In this document: one piece after another, positions 8,771 to 17,079 of the stretch
Layout of the letters: every line of letters begins with the position of its first letter
Numbering within the stretch: the first letter of the stretch is position 1
DNA from: Micromonospora sp. RHAY321
GTDB lineage: Bacteria > Actinomycetota > Actinomycetes > Mycobacteriales > Micromonosporaceae
Direction: 5' to 3'
NCBI RefSeq assembly: GCF_023896955.1
Contig: NZ_JAMHIW010000018.1
Span: 56,250 to 120,249, forward strand
DNA length: 64,000 bases
The notes under the pieces: generated by a model
What the model was told of the DNA's origin: nothing
Database searches by the model: none
What the model saw: the letters and a program-made list of their open reading frames with translations, nothing else
Translations under genes and position numbers: made by a program

Positions 8771-10432
8771 ATGAAGGCAACTCGGCTCGGAGCCGCCGGT
8801 CTGGTCGCAGCCCTGCTCGGCACGCTCGTCGCCGCCACCCCCGCCAGCGCCGCGCCCGACGCGGCGGGCACCCCCACCCCCACCACCTGCACCACCGACC
8901 CGGCCACCCCGAAACGGCAGTTCCGGGCCATGTGGATCTCGTCGGTGGTCAACATCGACTGGCCGAGCAAGGCGTCCCAGACCAGCCCGGACCGGATCGC
9001 CGCCCAGCAGGCCGAGTACCGCGGCCTGCTCGACCTCGCCGAGCGCCTCAACCACAACGCCGTCGTGGTGCAGGTCCGGCCGACCGCCGACGCGCTCTGG
9101 CCCTCGCCGTACGAGCCCTGGTCGGAGTACCTGACCGGCGTACGCGGCCAGGACCCGGGCTGGGACCCGCTGGCCTTCCTGGTCGAGGAGTCCCACAAGC
9201 GCAACCTGGAGTTCCACGCCTGGTTCAACCCGTACCGGGTCTCCATGCCCGCCCCCGGCGGCGCCGGCGCCGACCTCAACCTGCTCGCCCCCGGCCACCC
9301 GGCCCGGCAGCACCCGGACTGGACCTTCGCCTACCCGCCGGCCGGGGTGGCCGGCAGCCGGCTCTACTACAACCCCGGCATCCCGGAGGTCCGCGAGTTC
9401 GTCCAGACCGCGATGATGGACGCGGTCAAGCGGTACGACATCGACGGCGTGCACTTCGACGACTACTTCTACCCGTACCCGAGCGGCACCCACCAGGTGC
9501 CGGACGACGCCACGTTCGCGGCGTACAACCGGGGCTTCACGAATCGGGCCGACTGGCGGCGGGACAACATCAACCTGCTGATCCAGGAGATGAACGGCAA
9601 GATCAAGGCCGCGAAGCCGTGGGTGAAGTTCGGGGTCAGCCCGTTCGGCATCTGGCGCAACAAGGCCGTCGACCGGCTCGGCTCGGACACCACCGGCAGC
9701 CAGTCGTACGACATCATCTCCGCCGACACCCGCACGTGGGTCAAGCAGGAGTGGATCGACTACGTGGTGCCCCAGCTCTACTGGTACATCGGCCAGTACC
9801 CGGCGGCGGACTACGCCCGGTTGGTCCCGTGGTGGGCCGAGACGGTGCGCGGCACCCGCGTCCAGCTCTACATCGGCCAGGCCGACTACAAGAGCGGCGA
9901 CCCGGCGTACGGGTCGTTCTGGATGAACCCGCGCGAGCTGTCCGACCACCTGACCCTCAACCGGGCGTACCCGGAGGTGCAGGGCAACGTGCACTTCTCC
10001 GCCGTCCAGGTGCGGGCCAACCGGCTCGGCGCCACCGACATCTACGCCGCCGAGCACTACTCCCGCCCGGCGCTGGTGCCGACCATGCCCCACCTGCCGG
10101 CAAAGCCGCTGCTCTTCCCGGTGGTCACCAAGGCCGCCCGGGAGGCCGACGGAGTGCGGCTGACCTGGCACCAGCCGGCTGACGGCGTCGGACCGCTGGG
10201 CACCGCCACCTCGTACGCGATCTACCGGTTCGACGGCACCACGCTGGGCGGTCGGTGCGGCACCGCGGACGCCGCGCACCTGGTCGACACGGTCCGGGCC
10301 ACGCCCGGCGAGAAGCAGTCCTGGGTGGACACCACGGCGGTGGCCGGCCAGCGGTACACCTACCGGGTGACCGCGCTGGACCGGTCGGCCAACGAGAGCC
10401 CGGTCAGCCCGCCGGCCTTCGTTCTGCGCTGA
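8771..10432 (+). CDS. Secreted glycosyl hydrolase-like 10 (GHL10) protein with C-terminal FnIII domain
   Basis: ATG 8771 follows GAAGGGACA and begins a Sec signal peptide ending ATPASAAPDA, giving 553 aa. The frame is open further upstream, but those starts lack a ribosome site. The catalytic-like barrel has the family landmarks FRAMWISSVVNIDWPSK, LNHNAVVVQVRPTADALWPS, EFHAWFNPYR, DGVHFDDYFYPYP and DYVVPQLYWY. Residues about 460-553 form a fibronectin-III-like domain (SYAIYRFDG to ANESPVSPP). GHL10 proteins are predicted to act on cell-envelope or extracellular polysaccharides, but few have a known substrate. It is a single gene followed by a strong hairpin. Confidence 0.9.
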   Translation: MKATRLGAAGLVAALLGTLVAATPASAAPDAAGTPTPTTCTTDPATPKRQFRAMWISSVVNIDWPSKASQTSPDRIAAQQAEYRGLLDLAERLNHNAVVVQVRPTADALWPSPYEPWSEYLTGVRGQDPGWDPLAFLVEESHKRNLEFHAWFNPYRVSMPAPGGAGADLNLLAPGHPARQHPDWTFAYPPAGVAGSRLYYNPGIPEVREFVQTAMMDAVKRYDIDGVHFDDYFYPYPSGTHQVPDDATFAAYNRGFTNRADWRRDNINLLIQEMNGKIKAAKPWVKFGVSPFGIWRNKAVDRLGSDTTGSQSYDIISADTRTWVKQEWIDYVVPQLYWYIGQYPAADYARLVPWWAETVRGTRVQLYIGQADYKSGDPAYGSFWMNPRELSDHLTLNRAYPEVQGNVHFSAVQVRANRLGATDIYAAEHYSRPALVPTMPHLPAKPLLFPVVTKAAREADGVRLTWHQPADGVGPLGTATSYAIYRFDGTTLGGRCGTADAAHLVDTVRATPGEKQSWVDTTAVAGQRYTYRVTALDRSANESPVSPPAFVLR

Positions 10433-10448
10433 CCGTACGACCTCGACG

Positions 10449-10481
10449 AATGCCCCGGGTGCCACGCGCACCCGGGGCATT
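10449..10481 (+). terminator. Rho-independent-like terminator
   Basis: A perfect 14-bp stem (AATGCCCCGGGTGC pairing with GCACCCGGGGCATT) with a 5-nt loop begins 17 bp after the GHL10 stop. A T-rich TCGTCTGTTT follows. Confidence 0.85.
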
Positions 10482-10533
10482 CGTCTGTTTCAACGTATGT
10501 AACCAATAGTTGGCGAGAGGCATACCGATGAGT

Positions 10534-10560
10534 TGATCAGTTGATCGACACTGATCGACA
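10534..10560. repeat. Three phased TGATC repeats upstream of the phospholipase gene
   Basis: TGATC occurs at 10534, 10542 and 10552. The last two copies extend to the identical TGATCGACA and are 10 bp apart, so they sit on one helix face. They lie about 60-85 bp before GTG 10618, a position expected for a regulator site. The binding protein is unknown. Confidence 0.4.
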
Positions 10561-10617
10561 TCCGGTGACCCGCCGGTAACTTACCGCCCCACCCGCTCAC
10601 CCCCGCGGAGGTAACCC

Positions 10618-11157
10618 GTGCCCCGACGTCTCGCCACCCTGTTCGCCTCGGGCGCGCTCGCGCTGCTCGCCACCCTCGCCGTCGCCTCCCCCGCCGCCGC
10701 CGTCACCCCCCAACAGCGGCTGTCCGTGCTCTCCAGCTGGACCCAGACCAGCGCGTCCAGCTACAGCTCCTGGAACAACGCCCGGATCAACCGGGCACCC
10801 TGGGCCGAGTACGCCTTCGACTGGTCCACCGACTACTGCTCGTCCAGCCCGGACAATCCCCTCGGGTTCACCTTCAACCTGGGCTGCTACCGGCACGACT
10901 TCGGCTACCGCAACTACAAGTCCGTCGGCCAGTTCTCCGCCAACAAGTCCCGCCTGGACAGTGCCTTCTACGAGGATCTCAAGCGGGTCTGCGCCACCTA
11001 CAACACGGTCGTCCGTCCGGCCTGCTACAGCCTTGCCTGGACGTACTACCAGGCCGTCAGCATCTTCGGCTCGGTGGCAGCCGTCCAGCAGGCCGACATC
11101 GACCGCGCCGCCCGAATGAAGGCCAACGCCGAACGCCAAGCAGCCCTCAACAACTAA
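10618..11157 (+). CDS. Secreted prokaryotic phospholipase A2
   Basis: This 179-aa protein has a Sec signal peptide ending VASPAAAVTP (mature form about 150 aa). The prokaryotic PLA2 active-site helix is visible as CYRHDFGYRNYK, with the catalytic His-Asp pair, and is preceded by the calcium-loop-like DWSTDYCSSSPDNPLGF. Four cysteines (in DYC, GCYRHD, RVCATYN and RPACYS) can form the two disulfides known from Streptomyces violaceoruber PLA2. The start is GTG 10618 after GCGGAGGTAA. It would hydrolyse the sn-2 ester of phospholipids outside the cell. It is monocistronic, bounded by hairpins, with phased repeats upstream. Confidence 0.93.
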   Translation: MPRRLATLFASGALALLATLAVASPAAAVTPQQRLSVLSSWTQTSASSYSSWNNARINRAPWAEYAFDWSTDYCSSSPDNPLGFTFNLGCYRHDFGYRNYKSVGQFSANKSRLDSAFYEDLKRVCATYNTVVRPACYSLAWTYYQAVSIFGSVAAVQQADIDRAARMKANAERQAALNN

Positions 11158-11168
11158 CCCCACCCCAC

Positions 11169-11199
11169 CCCCACCCTCCCGGCCTCCAGGAGGGTGGGG
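11169..11199. terminator. Bidirectional terminator hairpin
   Basis: CCCCACCCTCC pairs exactly with GGAGGGTGGGG across a 9-nt loop. It lies in the gap between convergent phospholipase and cyclase/ATPase genes. Confidence 0.7.
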
Positions 11200-11212
11200 C
11201 GGGTTGGGTGGG

Positions 11213-14050
11213 TCAGGCGCGTTCGGTGCGGGTGGCGGGGTGGCGGTCTGATTCCGGGCGGCGTTGCACCGGCTGGGACAGCCCGGTGCTGAACCGGGTG
11301 GAGTCCGCTGCCAGGTCCGGGTGTTCCACGTCGAGCGCGAGCGTTGCCGCCTCGTCCAACCCCAACTCGGCGCCCTCGCCGTACGCGTCGTCGAAGGCCG
11401 CGTCGCCCAGCGCCTCCCGCAGCTTCGCCTGCTCGTCAGCCCAGTAGCCGCCGTAGATGCCCGGAGTGGCTCGCATGCTGGCCCGGGTGGCCTGCGCCGC
11501 CCCGAAGAGCCGGGCGGCGGTCAGCCGGTCCCCGCCGGCCGCGCAGCGCACGGCGATCGCGTTCAGCGTGTCGCACGCCCGGCCGTGATAGCCGTGCCCC
11601 ATGCGGGAACGCAGCGCCACCAGCAGGTGCTCGTGCGCGGCGATCACGTCGCCCCGCGCCAGCGCGACCATGCCGAGCAGCATGTCGACCGAGCGTCGGC
11701 CCCGCTCCCCCGGCCGGGCTGCCTCCACCGGACGGACCGCACCCAACAGGTCCGCCGCCTCCTCCAGCGCGCCCCGCCGCCAGAGCAGCTCGGCAAGGCT
11801 GAACACTGCGAACAGCGCCTCGCCGACCACGTCCTGCCCGTGCGCCCAGTCGATGACCTCCCGGCACACCCGCTCGGCCTCGGCGAACTGTCCCATGTCG
11901 ATCAGCGGCGCGGCCCGCCCGGCGAGCACCCGGGCCAGCAGCCCGGCGTCACCGGCCTGCCGCGCGGCCGCCTCCGCCCGCTGGGAGAAGCGCAGCTCCT
12001 CGGCGAACTCGCCGTCCGCGCCGGCGTGCAGCGAATGCATGTGGTACGCCGCCGCGAGCTCCGCCTCCGGGATCCGCTCGCCCGTTTCGGCGATGCGCCC
12101 GTACAAGCGGAACAGCCAGAGCCGACCCTCCCGGGCCAGCCCTCGCTCGCGCCACCACTGGTCCAGGCCGCCGGCCAGGCCGAGGCCGGCGCGGGCGCTG
12201 CCGCCGGTGGCGCACCAGCGCAGCGCGGCCCGCAGCTCACCGGCCAGGGGGTCGAGGGCGTACAGCGACAGCGTCACCGGCCCCCCGTCCGGGCCCAGGT
12301 GAGCCCGTTCCAGCGCATGCGCCGACCAGGCCACGTGCCGGTTCCGGGCGGCCTGCTCCTCGCCCGCCTCGGCCAGCCGCCGCGCGGCGTACGCCCGGAT
12401 CGGGTCGAGCATCCGGTAGGTGCTGCCGGCGGCACGCGGCTCGGCCAGCACCATCGACTTGTCCACCAGCACCGAGAGCGGGTCCAGCGGGTCGTCCCCG
12501 AGCAGCCACTCCACCGTCGCCAGGTCCACCGGCCCGGCGAAGACGGCCAGCCAGCGCAGCAGCCGAGCGGCCCTGGGCCCCAACGTCCGGTACGACCAGG
12601 TGACGGTGGCCTGCATGGTCAGGTGCCGTTCGGTGGCGGAGCGCTGCACCGCCCTGCTCGCCGGAGTGGGCGGCGACATTCCGACGGCCGCCGCCACCAG
12701 GTCCACGGTGTCCTGCTGGTTGCCCGACCAGCCCCGCTCCACCGGCGGTGGATCCGGGTCCTCCCGGCCGGCGTCCAGTGTGCCCAGCACGTCGTCGAGC
12801 CGCTCGGCGAGCTGACCGACGGAGAGCACCCGCAGCCGCGCGGCGGCAAGCTCGATGGCCAGTGGCAGCCCGTCCAGCCGCTGCACCACCCGGCGCAGGT
12901 CGGCCGACTCGGCCGGGTCGGGAGGCCGGCCGCCGCGCGCCGCCGCCGTACGGTCCAGCAACAGCGCCACGGCGTCGCTCTCCGCGCCGTCCGCGCTCGG
13001 GTCGACCGAGAGCGGCGGGATCCGCCACACGACCTCACCGGGCAGGCTGAACGACTCTCGGCTGGTGGCCAGCACCCGCACGCCTTCCCCACCGGAGAGC
13101 AACCGCGAGATGACCTCGGCGCAGGCTGCCGGCTGCGTGTCGCAGGTGTCCAGCACGACCAGCATCCGGCGGGCGGCCGCGTACTCGACGAGGGTGTCCA
13201 GCATCGGTCGGCCCGGCTCGGGTCGCAGCCCGAGCACCGCGGCGATGGCGAACGCCACCAACCCCGGGTCGGTCACCGCGGCGATGTCGACGAACCAGAC
13301 CCCGTCGGGGTACGCCTCGACCACCCCGCTGGCCAGCTCCACCGCGAGCCGGGTCTTGCCCGCACCACCGGCGCCCAGCACGGTGACCAGACGGTGGCCC
13401 TCCACCAGCCGGCCCAGCTCGGCCCGCTCGGCCTGCCGGCCCACGAAGGAGGTGACCTGGGTGGGCAGGTTGTGTGCCACCGCGTCGGCGGTGCGGGGGC
13501 GGGGGAACTGCCGCTCCAGACCGGGCGCGACGAGTTGGAACAGTCGTTCCCGGTCGTCGAAGCCGCGCAGTCGGTGCAGGCCCAGGTCGAGCAGGGTGGC
13601 CCCGGGTGGCAGCGGATCGGCGCGGCGCGCCGTGGACGCCGAACACAACACCTGCCCGCCGTGCGCGGCAGCGGCCACCCGGGCCGCCCGGTGCACCTCG
13701 GGGCTGGCGTACTCGCCGTCGCGCGGCTCGGCGTAGCCGGTGTGCAGGCCCATCCGGACCCGGGGCGCGGCCTCCGCGGTGGGCCAGTCGTGGTTGGCCA
13801 GAGCCCTCTGGGCGGTCAGGCAGGCGGTCAACGCCGCCGCCGCGTCGTCGAAGGCCAGGAAGAACGAGTCGCCCTCGGTCAGCAGCTCCGCGCCACCGGT
13901 GCTGGCCAGCGTCCGGCGCAGCAGTCGTCGGTGTTCGGCGAGCACCGGGCGGTAGTCCGGGCCGAGCAGCTGGGCCAGCCGGGTCGAGCCCTCGATGTCG
14001 GTGAACACGAAGGTCACCCAACCGCTCGGGAGCTGGATCCGTGGCGACAT
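11213..14050 (-). CDS. Class III adenylate/guanylate cyclase-AAA ATPase-TPR signalling protein
   Basis: From ATG 14050 (GGAGG 9 nt upstream) the product is 945 aa; an upstream in-frame ATG would add 20 residues but lacks a ribosome site. Residues 1-180 are a class III cyclase domain: the first metal Asp in FVFTDIEGSTRL, the second in TEGDSFFLAF, and a transition-state Arg in VHRAARVAA. Residues about 215-560 form a LuxR/AfsR-like NTPase with P-loop GAGGAGKTRLA and Walker B MLVVLDTCD. The rest is helical repeats of TPR type. This architecture is common in actinobacteria, but its ligands are mostly unknown. The Asn normally paired with the transition-state Arg is not obvious, so activity is uncertain. 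Confidence 0.88.
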   Translation of the reverse strand: MSPRIQLPSGWVTFVFTDIEGSTRLAQLLGPDYRPVLAEHRRLLRRTLASTGGAELLTEGDSFFLAFDDAAAALTACLTAQRALANHDWPTAEAAPRVRMGLHTGYAEPRDGEYASPEVHRAARVAAAAHGGQVLCSASTARRADPLPPGATLLDLGLHRLRGFDDRERLFQLVAPGLERQFPRPRTADAVAHNLPTQVTSFVGRQAERAELGRLVEGHRLVTVLGAGGAGKTRLAVELASGVVEAYPDGVWFVDIAAVTDPGLVAFAIAAVLGLRPEPGRPMLDTLVEYAAARRMLVVLDTCDTQPAACAEVISRLLSGGEGVRVLATSRESFSLPGEVVWRIPPLSVDPSADGAESDAVALLLDRTAAARGGRPPDPAESADLRRVVQRLDGLPLAIELAAARLRVLSVGQLAERLDDVLGTLDAGREDPDPPPVERGWSGNQQDTVDLVAAAVGMSPPTPASRAVQRSATERHLTMQATVTWSYRTLGPRAARLLRWLAVFAGPVDLATVEWLLGDDPLDPLSVLVDKSMVLAEPRAAGSTYRMLDPIRAYAARRLAEAGEEQAARNRHVAWSAHALERAHLGPDGGPVTLSLYALDPLAGELRAALRWCATGGSARAGLGLAGGLDQWWRERGLAREGRLWLFRLYGRIAETGERIPEAELAAAYHMHSLHAGADGEFAEELRFSQRAEAAARQAGDAGLLARVLAGRAAPLIDMGQFAEAERVCREVIDWAHGQDVVGEALFAVFSLAELLWRRGALEEAADLLGAVRPVEAARPGERGRRSVDMLLGMVALARGDVIAAHEHLLVALRSRMGHGYHGRACDTLNAIAVRCAAGGDRLTAARLFGAAQATRASMRATPGIYGGYWADEQAKLREALGDAAFDDAYGEGAELGLDEAATLALDVEHPDLAADSTRFSTGLSQPVQRRPESDRHPATRTERA

Positions 14051-14202
14051 GCGTGGAACCTCCGCCCGTGACGTCGGGTTCATGCTGCCTGAGTCCGAGC
14101 GGTCACACATCGTGAGAACGGCCGGGCAGGTGCCGCCTCAAGGTGCCACTCGTACCCGGTCCCGGCAAGGGTGGCCCACCAACCGGCCGCGAATCCGCCG
14201 GA

Positions 14203-14424
14203 TCAGCAGCCGCAGGCGCCGCCGCAGCAGCCGCCACCGGCGGGAGCCGTGGTGCCGCCACCCGGGCCGCCCGCGCCGCGACCGGTCACCGCGACCGCGG
14301 ACAGCAGCTTGACGGTGTCGGCGTGTCCCTGCGGGCAGACGGCCGGCGCGCCGGCCGCCGCCATCGGGCGGTTGACCTCGAAAGTGTCGCCGCAGGCGCG
14401 GCAGCGGAACTCGTACCTGGGCAT
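14203..14424 (-). CDS. FmdB-family zinc-ribbon protein
   Basis: This 73-aa protein starts MPRYEFRCRACGDTFEV, the hallmark of the FmdB/CxxC_CXXC_SSSS family. The second knuckle, CPQGH, lacks the usual second Cys (CPxGH for CPxC), so His probably completes the site. The C-terminus is a Gly/Ala linker ending in the Cys-rich tail GGCCGGACGC, a typical feature of actinobacterial members. Function is unproven; a regulatory or metal-handling role is proposed for relatives. It is divergent from the lytic transglycosylase with only 37 bp between start codons, so the two share a promoter region. Confidence 0.85.
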   Translation of the reverse strand: MPRYEFRCRACGDTFEVNRPMAAAGAPAVCPQGHADTVKLLSAVAVTGRGAGGPGGGTTAPAGGGCCGGACGC

Positions 14425-14461
14425 GGCACCCAGGGTACGTGGACCTGACGCTCGGCGGGAC

Positions 14462-15898
14462 ATGGGTAATACTCGACGGGTGGTGGACGGCGAGGACCAG
14501 ACGCGTGTACGACCGCTACGACCGGCAGCGCCGCTGGACGGCCCGCTCGACGGGTCGGGGGCCGCGCCCGATCCGGCGCCACGAGCTGTGCCGCGCCCCC
14601 GCCGCCCCTGGCTGAGCGGCCGCGCCACAGACGCTCCGACCCAATCGGCCGACGCCACCGCCGCACCGCCGGCCACCTCCGTCGAGTCCGGCCCGGCCGC
14701 CGCCGGTTCCAAGGCGGACACCCCGACCGGCGACACGGAGGCCGACGCTCCGACCCGGGACATGGAGGCCGACGCTCCGACCGCCGACCTGAAGCCTGAC
14801 ACCCCTGCGGTCGACACGAAGACCGACGCCCCCACCGCCGACAAGGCCGACACCCCTACGGCCGACACGACGGTCGACGCCCCCGCCGCCGACCCGGCGA
14901 CGACCACTGTGGACGCCATCGCCATCGCGCCCGTGCCGGTCCCCTCCCCCGGCCGGCGACGCCGGATGCCGTTCGCGCACGCGGTCCGTCTGCCACCGCC
15001 ACGCCAGACGGTGACGAGCGCGGCCCGGGCGACGCGCTCCTGGGCACGCCGCCCCAGCGGCCGACTCACCCTGCCCGGGGTCTTCCTGCTCGCCCTGGTG
15101 GCCGCGACCGCCGCGGCGGGCGCGCTGGTCGTCCCGGCCACCATCCGCGCCCCCAGGCCGGTTGCGGCCGACGCCTCCGCCGCCCCGGACCCGAACGTTC
15201 CGCCGCTCACGCCCTCCGGGGCGCCGCTGCCCAGCGGCGCGGTCCCCACCGGCCCCCTGCCCACGGGGCCGTTCCCGACCGGCGCGCTGCCGACCGGGCC
15301 GGCCGTCGGGCCGGTCACCGGTGGACGACCCTCGGACGCCCTGGCCGGCTGGGCACAGCAGGTTGGTGCCAAGGTCGGCGTCCCGCCGGCGGCCATGCAG
15401 GCGTACGGCTACGCGGAGCTGGTCCTCGCCCAGACCAACCGCAGTTGCGCGCTGAGCTGGACCACGCTGGCCGCGATCGGGCAGGTCGAGTCCGGGCACG
15501 GCGCGGCCAACGGCGCGCGGCTGGGGCAGGACGGCAAGGCGTTGCCGCAGATCATCGGCCTGCCGCTGGACGGGCAGGACGGCCGGATGCGGATCATCGA
15601 CACGGACCGCGGGCTGCTCGACAGGGACAACACCTTCGACCGGGCGATCGGGCCGATGCAGTTCATCCCGACGACCTGGCAGGAGATCGGCGCGGACGCG
15701 GACAACGACGGCGCCAAGGACCCGCACGACCTCGATGACGCCGCCCTGGCAGCGGGGAACTACCTGTGCAAGGGCGGCCGCAACCTCAGCATCCCGGGCG
15801 ACTGGTGGAACGCGATCCTGTCGTACAACGACGTGCGCCGGTACGCCCAGGACGTCTTCGATACCGCAAACCGGTACGGACGGGCCAGCCGCACGTGA
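14462..15898 (+). CDS. Membrane-anchored lytic transglycosylase with repetitive cytoplasmic tail
   Basis: This is 478 aa from ATG 14462; a GTG about 20 bases later is possible. Residues 1-200 are a low-complexity, cytoplasmic-side tail with Asp/Thr/Pro/Ala repeats (ADTPTxDT, EADAPT). One span (about 202-224, LTLPGVFLLALVAATAAAGALVV) precedes a Pro-rich spacer of PTGPLPTG units. The C-terminal lytic transglycosylase domain has the catalytic Glu in AAIGQVESGHG (about E343), then RAIGPMQFIPTTW and YNDVRRYAQDV. The fold should cleave peptidoglycan glycan strands outside the membrane. The acidic repeat tail is unusual for the family and may tether the enzyme to a cytoplasmic partner (inference). 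Confidence 0.9.
   Translation: MGNTRRVVDGEDQTRVRPLRPAAPLDGPLDGSGAAPDPAPRAVPRPRRPWLSGRATDAPTQSADATAAPPATSVESGPAAAGSKADTPTGDTEADAPTRDMEADAPTADLKPDTPAVDTKTDAPTADKADTPTADTTVDAPAADPATTTVDAIAIAPVPVPSPGRRRRMPFAHAVRLPPPRQTVTSAARATRSWARRPSGRLTLPGVFLLALVAATAAAGALVVPATIRAPRPVAADASAAPDPNVPPLTPSGAPLPSGAVPTGPLPTGPFPTGALPTGPAVGPVTGGRPSDALAGWAQQVGAKVGVPPAAMQAYGYAELVLAQTNRSCALSWTTLAAIGQVESGHGAANGARLGQDGKALPQIIGLPLDGQDGRMRIIDTDRGLLDRDNTFDRAIGPMQFIPTTWQEIGADADNDGAKDPHDLDDAALAAGNYLCKGGRNLSIPGDWWNAILSYNDVRRYAQDVFDTANRYGRASRT
14737..14782 (+). repeat. 27-bp in-frame tandem repeat in the transglycosylase tail
   Basis: The 19-mer GGAGGCCGACGCTCCGACC occurs identically at 14737-14755 and 14764-14782, a 27-bp (9-codon) period. 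Degenerate copies continue to about 14895, encoding ADAPT/ADTPT units. Near-identity at DNA level suggests recent expansion. Confidence 0.7.
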
Positions 15899-15967
15899 AG
15901 TGATCGTTCACATACATTGGAGAACTGGACACTTCCCCCGGGCAGCGGTTAGCGGCAAGCTAGACGG

Positions 15968-16987
15968 GTGATGGTGCGCGAGTGGGACCCCAGGACCGCG
16001 TCGTCCGCCGAGATCGCGTCGCTGCTGGACACGCTGAACGCGGTCCTGGCGGTCGATCTGCCGCAGGACCCGCCGTGGCGCGAGGACTCCCTGCGGGAAT
16101 ACCTCGCCGAGGTGATGCCCGGCGAACGGCGGATCTCCTGGGTCGCCCAGGCCGAGCCGACCGGTCCCGGTGAGCCGGGCGAGGTCCTCGGGCAGGTCCA
16201 CGTGCTGCTCCTCGGCGACATCGGCGTGCTGGAGGTGCTGGTGCACCCGTCGATGCGGCGCAGCGGCCTCGGCCGTGACCTGGTGCTGCGTGCCGCCCGC
16301 CGGGTCTACCAGGAGGGCTTCCAGTCGATCGGCGTCGAGGTCGTCGGTGACACGCCGGCGGTGGCCTTCTACGAGTCGATGGGCTTCACCCGGGAGTACG
16401 TGGAGACCCGCAGCGTGCTCGACCTCTCCACGGTCGACTGGGCCGAGCTGGCCGGGATGGCCACCGGCATCGGGGCGGGCTACCACCTGGAGTTCTTCCC
16501 CGGCGGGCCGCCGGACGACCTGATCGAGGCGTACGCGCGGGCCAAGGCCGAGGTGCGCGACGTCGACGACGGGGAGCTGCGCCCCAGCTCGTACGACCCG
16601 CAGCGGCTGCGGGACAGCCTCGACACCCTGCACCGGCGGGGCATGAAGCCGTACATCGTGCTGGCCCGGCACGAGCAGAGCGGTGAGGTGGCCGGCCTGA
16701 CCGAGGTGGTGGTGCCGGCACAGCACCCGACCCGCGCCGACCAGTACGACACGATCGTTGCGCAGGACCACCGCGGCTACGGCATCGATCGGGCGATCAA
16801 GGCCCGGATGCTGCTGGAATTGCGCTCCGCGGAGGCGGAGCTGGCCGAGGTGCAGACCTGGAACGCGCAGGCCAACGAGGCGATGCTCAAGGTCAACGCG
16901 GAGTTGGGCTACCGGCCCGACCGCGACTGGTGCGAATACAGCGTCGACGTCGCCGAGCTGGTGCACCGCCTCGACCCGCCACGCTGA
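15968..16987 (+). CDS. Tandem-GNAT-domain acetyltransferase
   Basis: The product is 339 aa from GTG 15968; ATG 15971 is equally possible, and neither has a good ribosome site. Two GNAT folds are visible. The N-terminal one has an acetyl-CoA loop VHPSMRRSGLGRDLV (about residues 93-107) and the terminal motif AVAFYESMGF. The C-terminal one has VVPAQHPTRADQYDTIVAQDHRGYGIDRAIKARML, then NAQANEAMLKVNAELGY. Pairing of a degenerate and an active GNAT resembles MshD or Eis relatives, but signature identity to mycothiol synthase is not evident. The acceptor is unknown. It lies between the transglycosylase and the secreted nuclease with no clear operon. Confidence 0.85.
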   Translation: MMVREWDPRTASSAEIASLLDTLNAVLAVDLPQDPPWREDSLREYLAEVMPGERRISWVAQAEPTGPGEPGEVLGQVHVLLLGDIGVLEVLVHPSMRRSGLGRDLVLRAARRVYQEGFQSIGVEVVGDTPAVAFYESMGFTREYVETRSVLDLSTVDWAELAGMATGIGAGYHLEFFPGGPPDDLIEAYARAKAEVRDVDDGELRPSSYDPQRLRDSLDTLHRRGMKPYIVLARHEQSGEVAGLTEVVVPAQHPTRADQYDTIVAQDHRGYGIDRAIKARMLLELRSAEAELAEVQTWNAQANEAMLKVNAELGYRPDRDWCEYSVDVAELVHRLDPPR

Positions 16988-17000
16988 GGAATTCACGAAA

Positions 17001-17029
17001 CTGTCCAATGGGGGATGGACGGTGGACAG
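17001..17029. repeat. Inverted repeat between the GNAT and nuclease genes
   Basis: CTGTCCA (17001-17007) and TGGACAG (17023-17029) form an exact 7-bp inverted repeat with an extra TGGAC copy inside the loop. It could terminate the acetyltransferase transcript or be an operator for the nuclease gene starting at 17080. The sequence does not decide which. Confidence 0.35.
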
Positions 17030-17079
17030 TCGCGCACCTTAACGTGCGTTGACTCCCATCCACCCATCGTGGAGGCCCC

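Noticed and set aside
11264..14071. A 935-codon plus-strand frame opposite the cyclase/ATPase gene
   Set aside because: The product is Pro/Gln/Arg/His-rich low-complexity sequence mirroring the real gene, which has clear catalytic motifs on the other strand.
14171..14461. In-frame upstream extension of the lytic transglycosylase
   Set aside because: It runs antisense through the FmdB-type gene, is low-complexity, and a better ATG occurs at 14462.
17001..17029. Possible PHO box upstream of the secreted nuclease
   Set aside because: The repeats (TGGAC, 7-bp spacing) resemble GTCCACC but not the GTTCACC 11-bp pattern, so a phosphate-regulon assignment is not supported.
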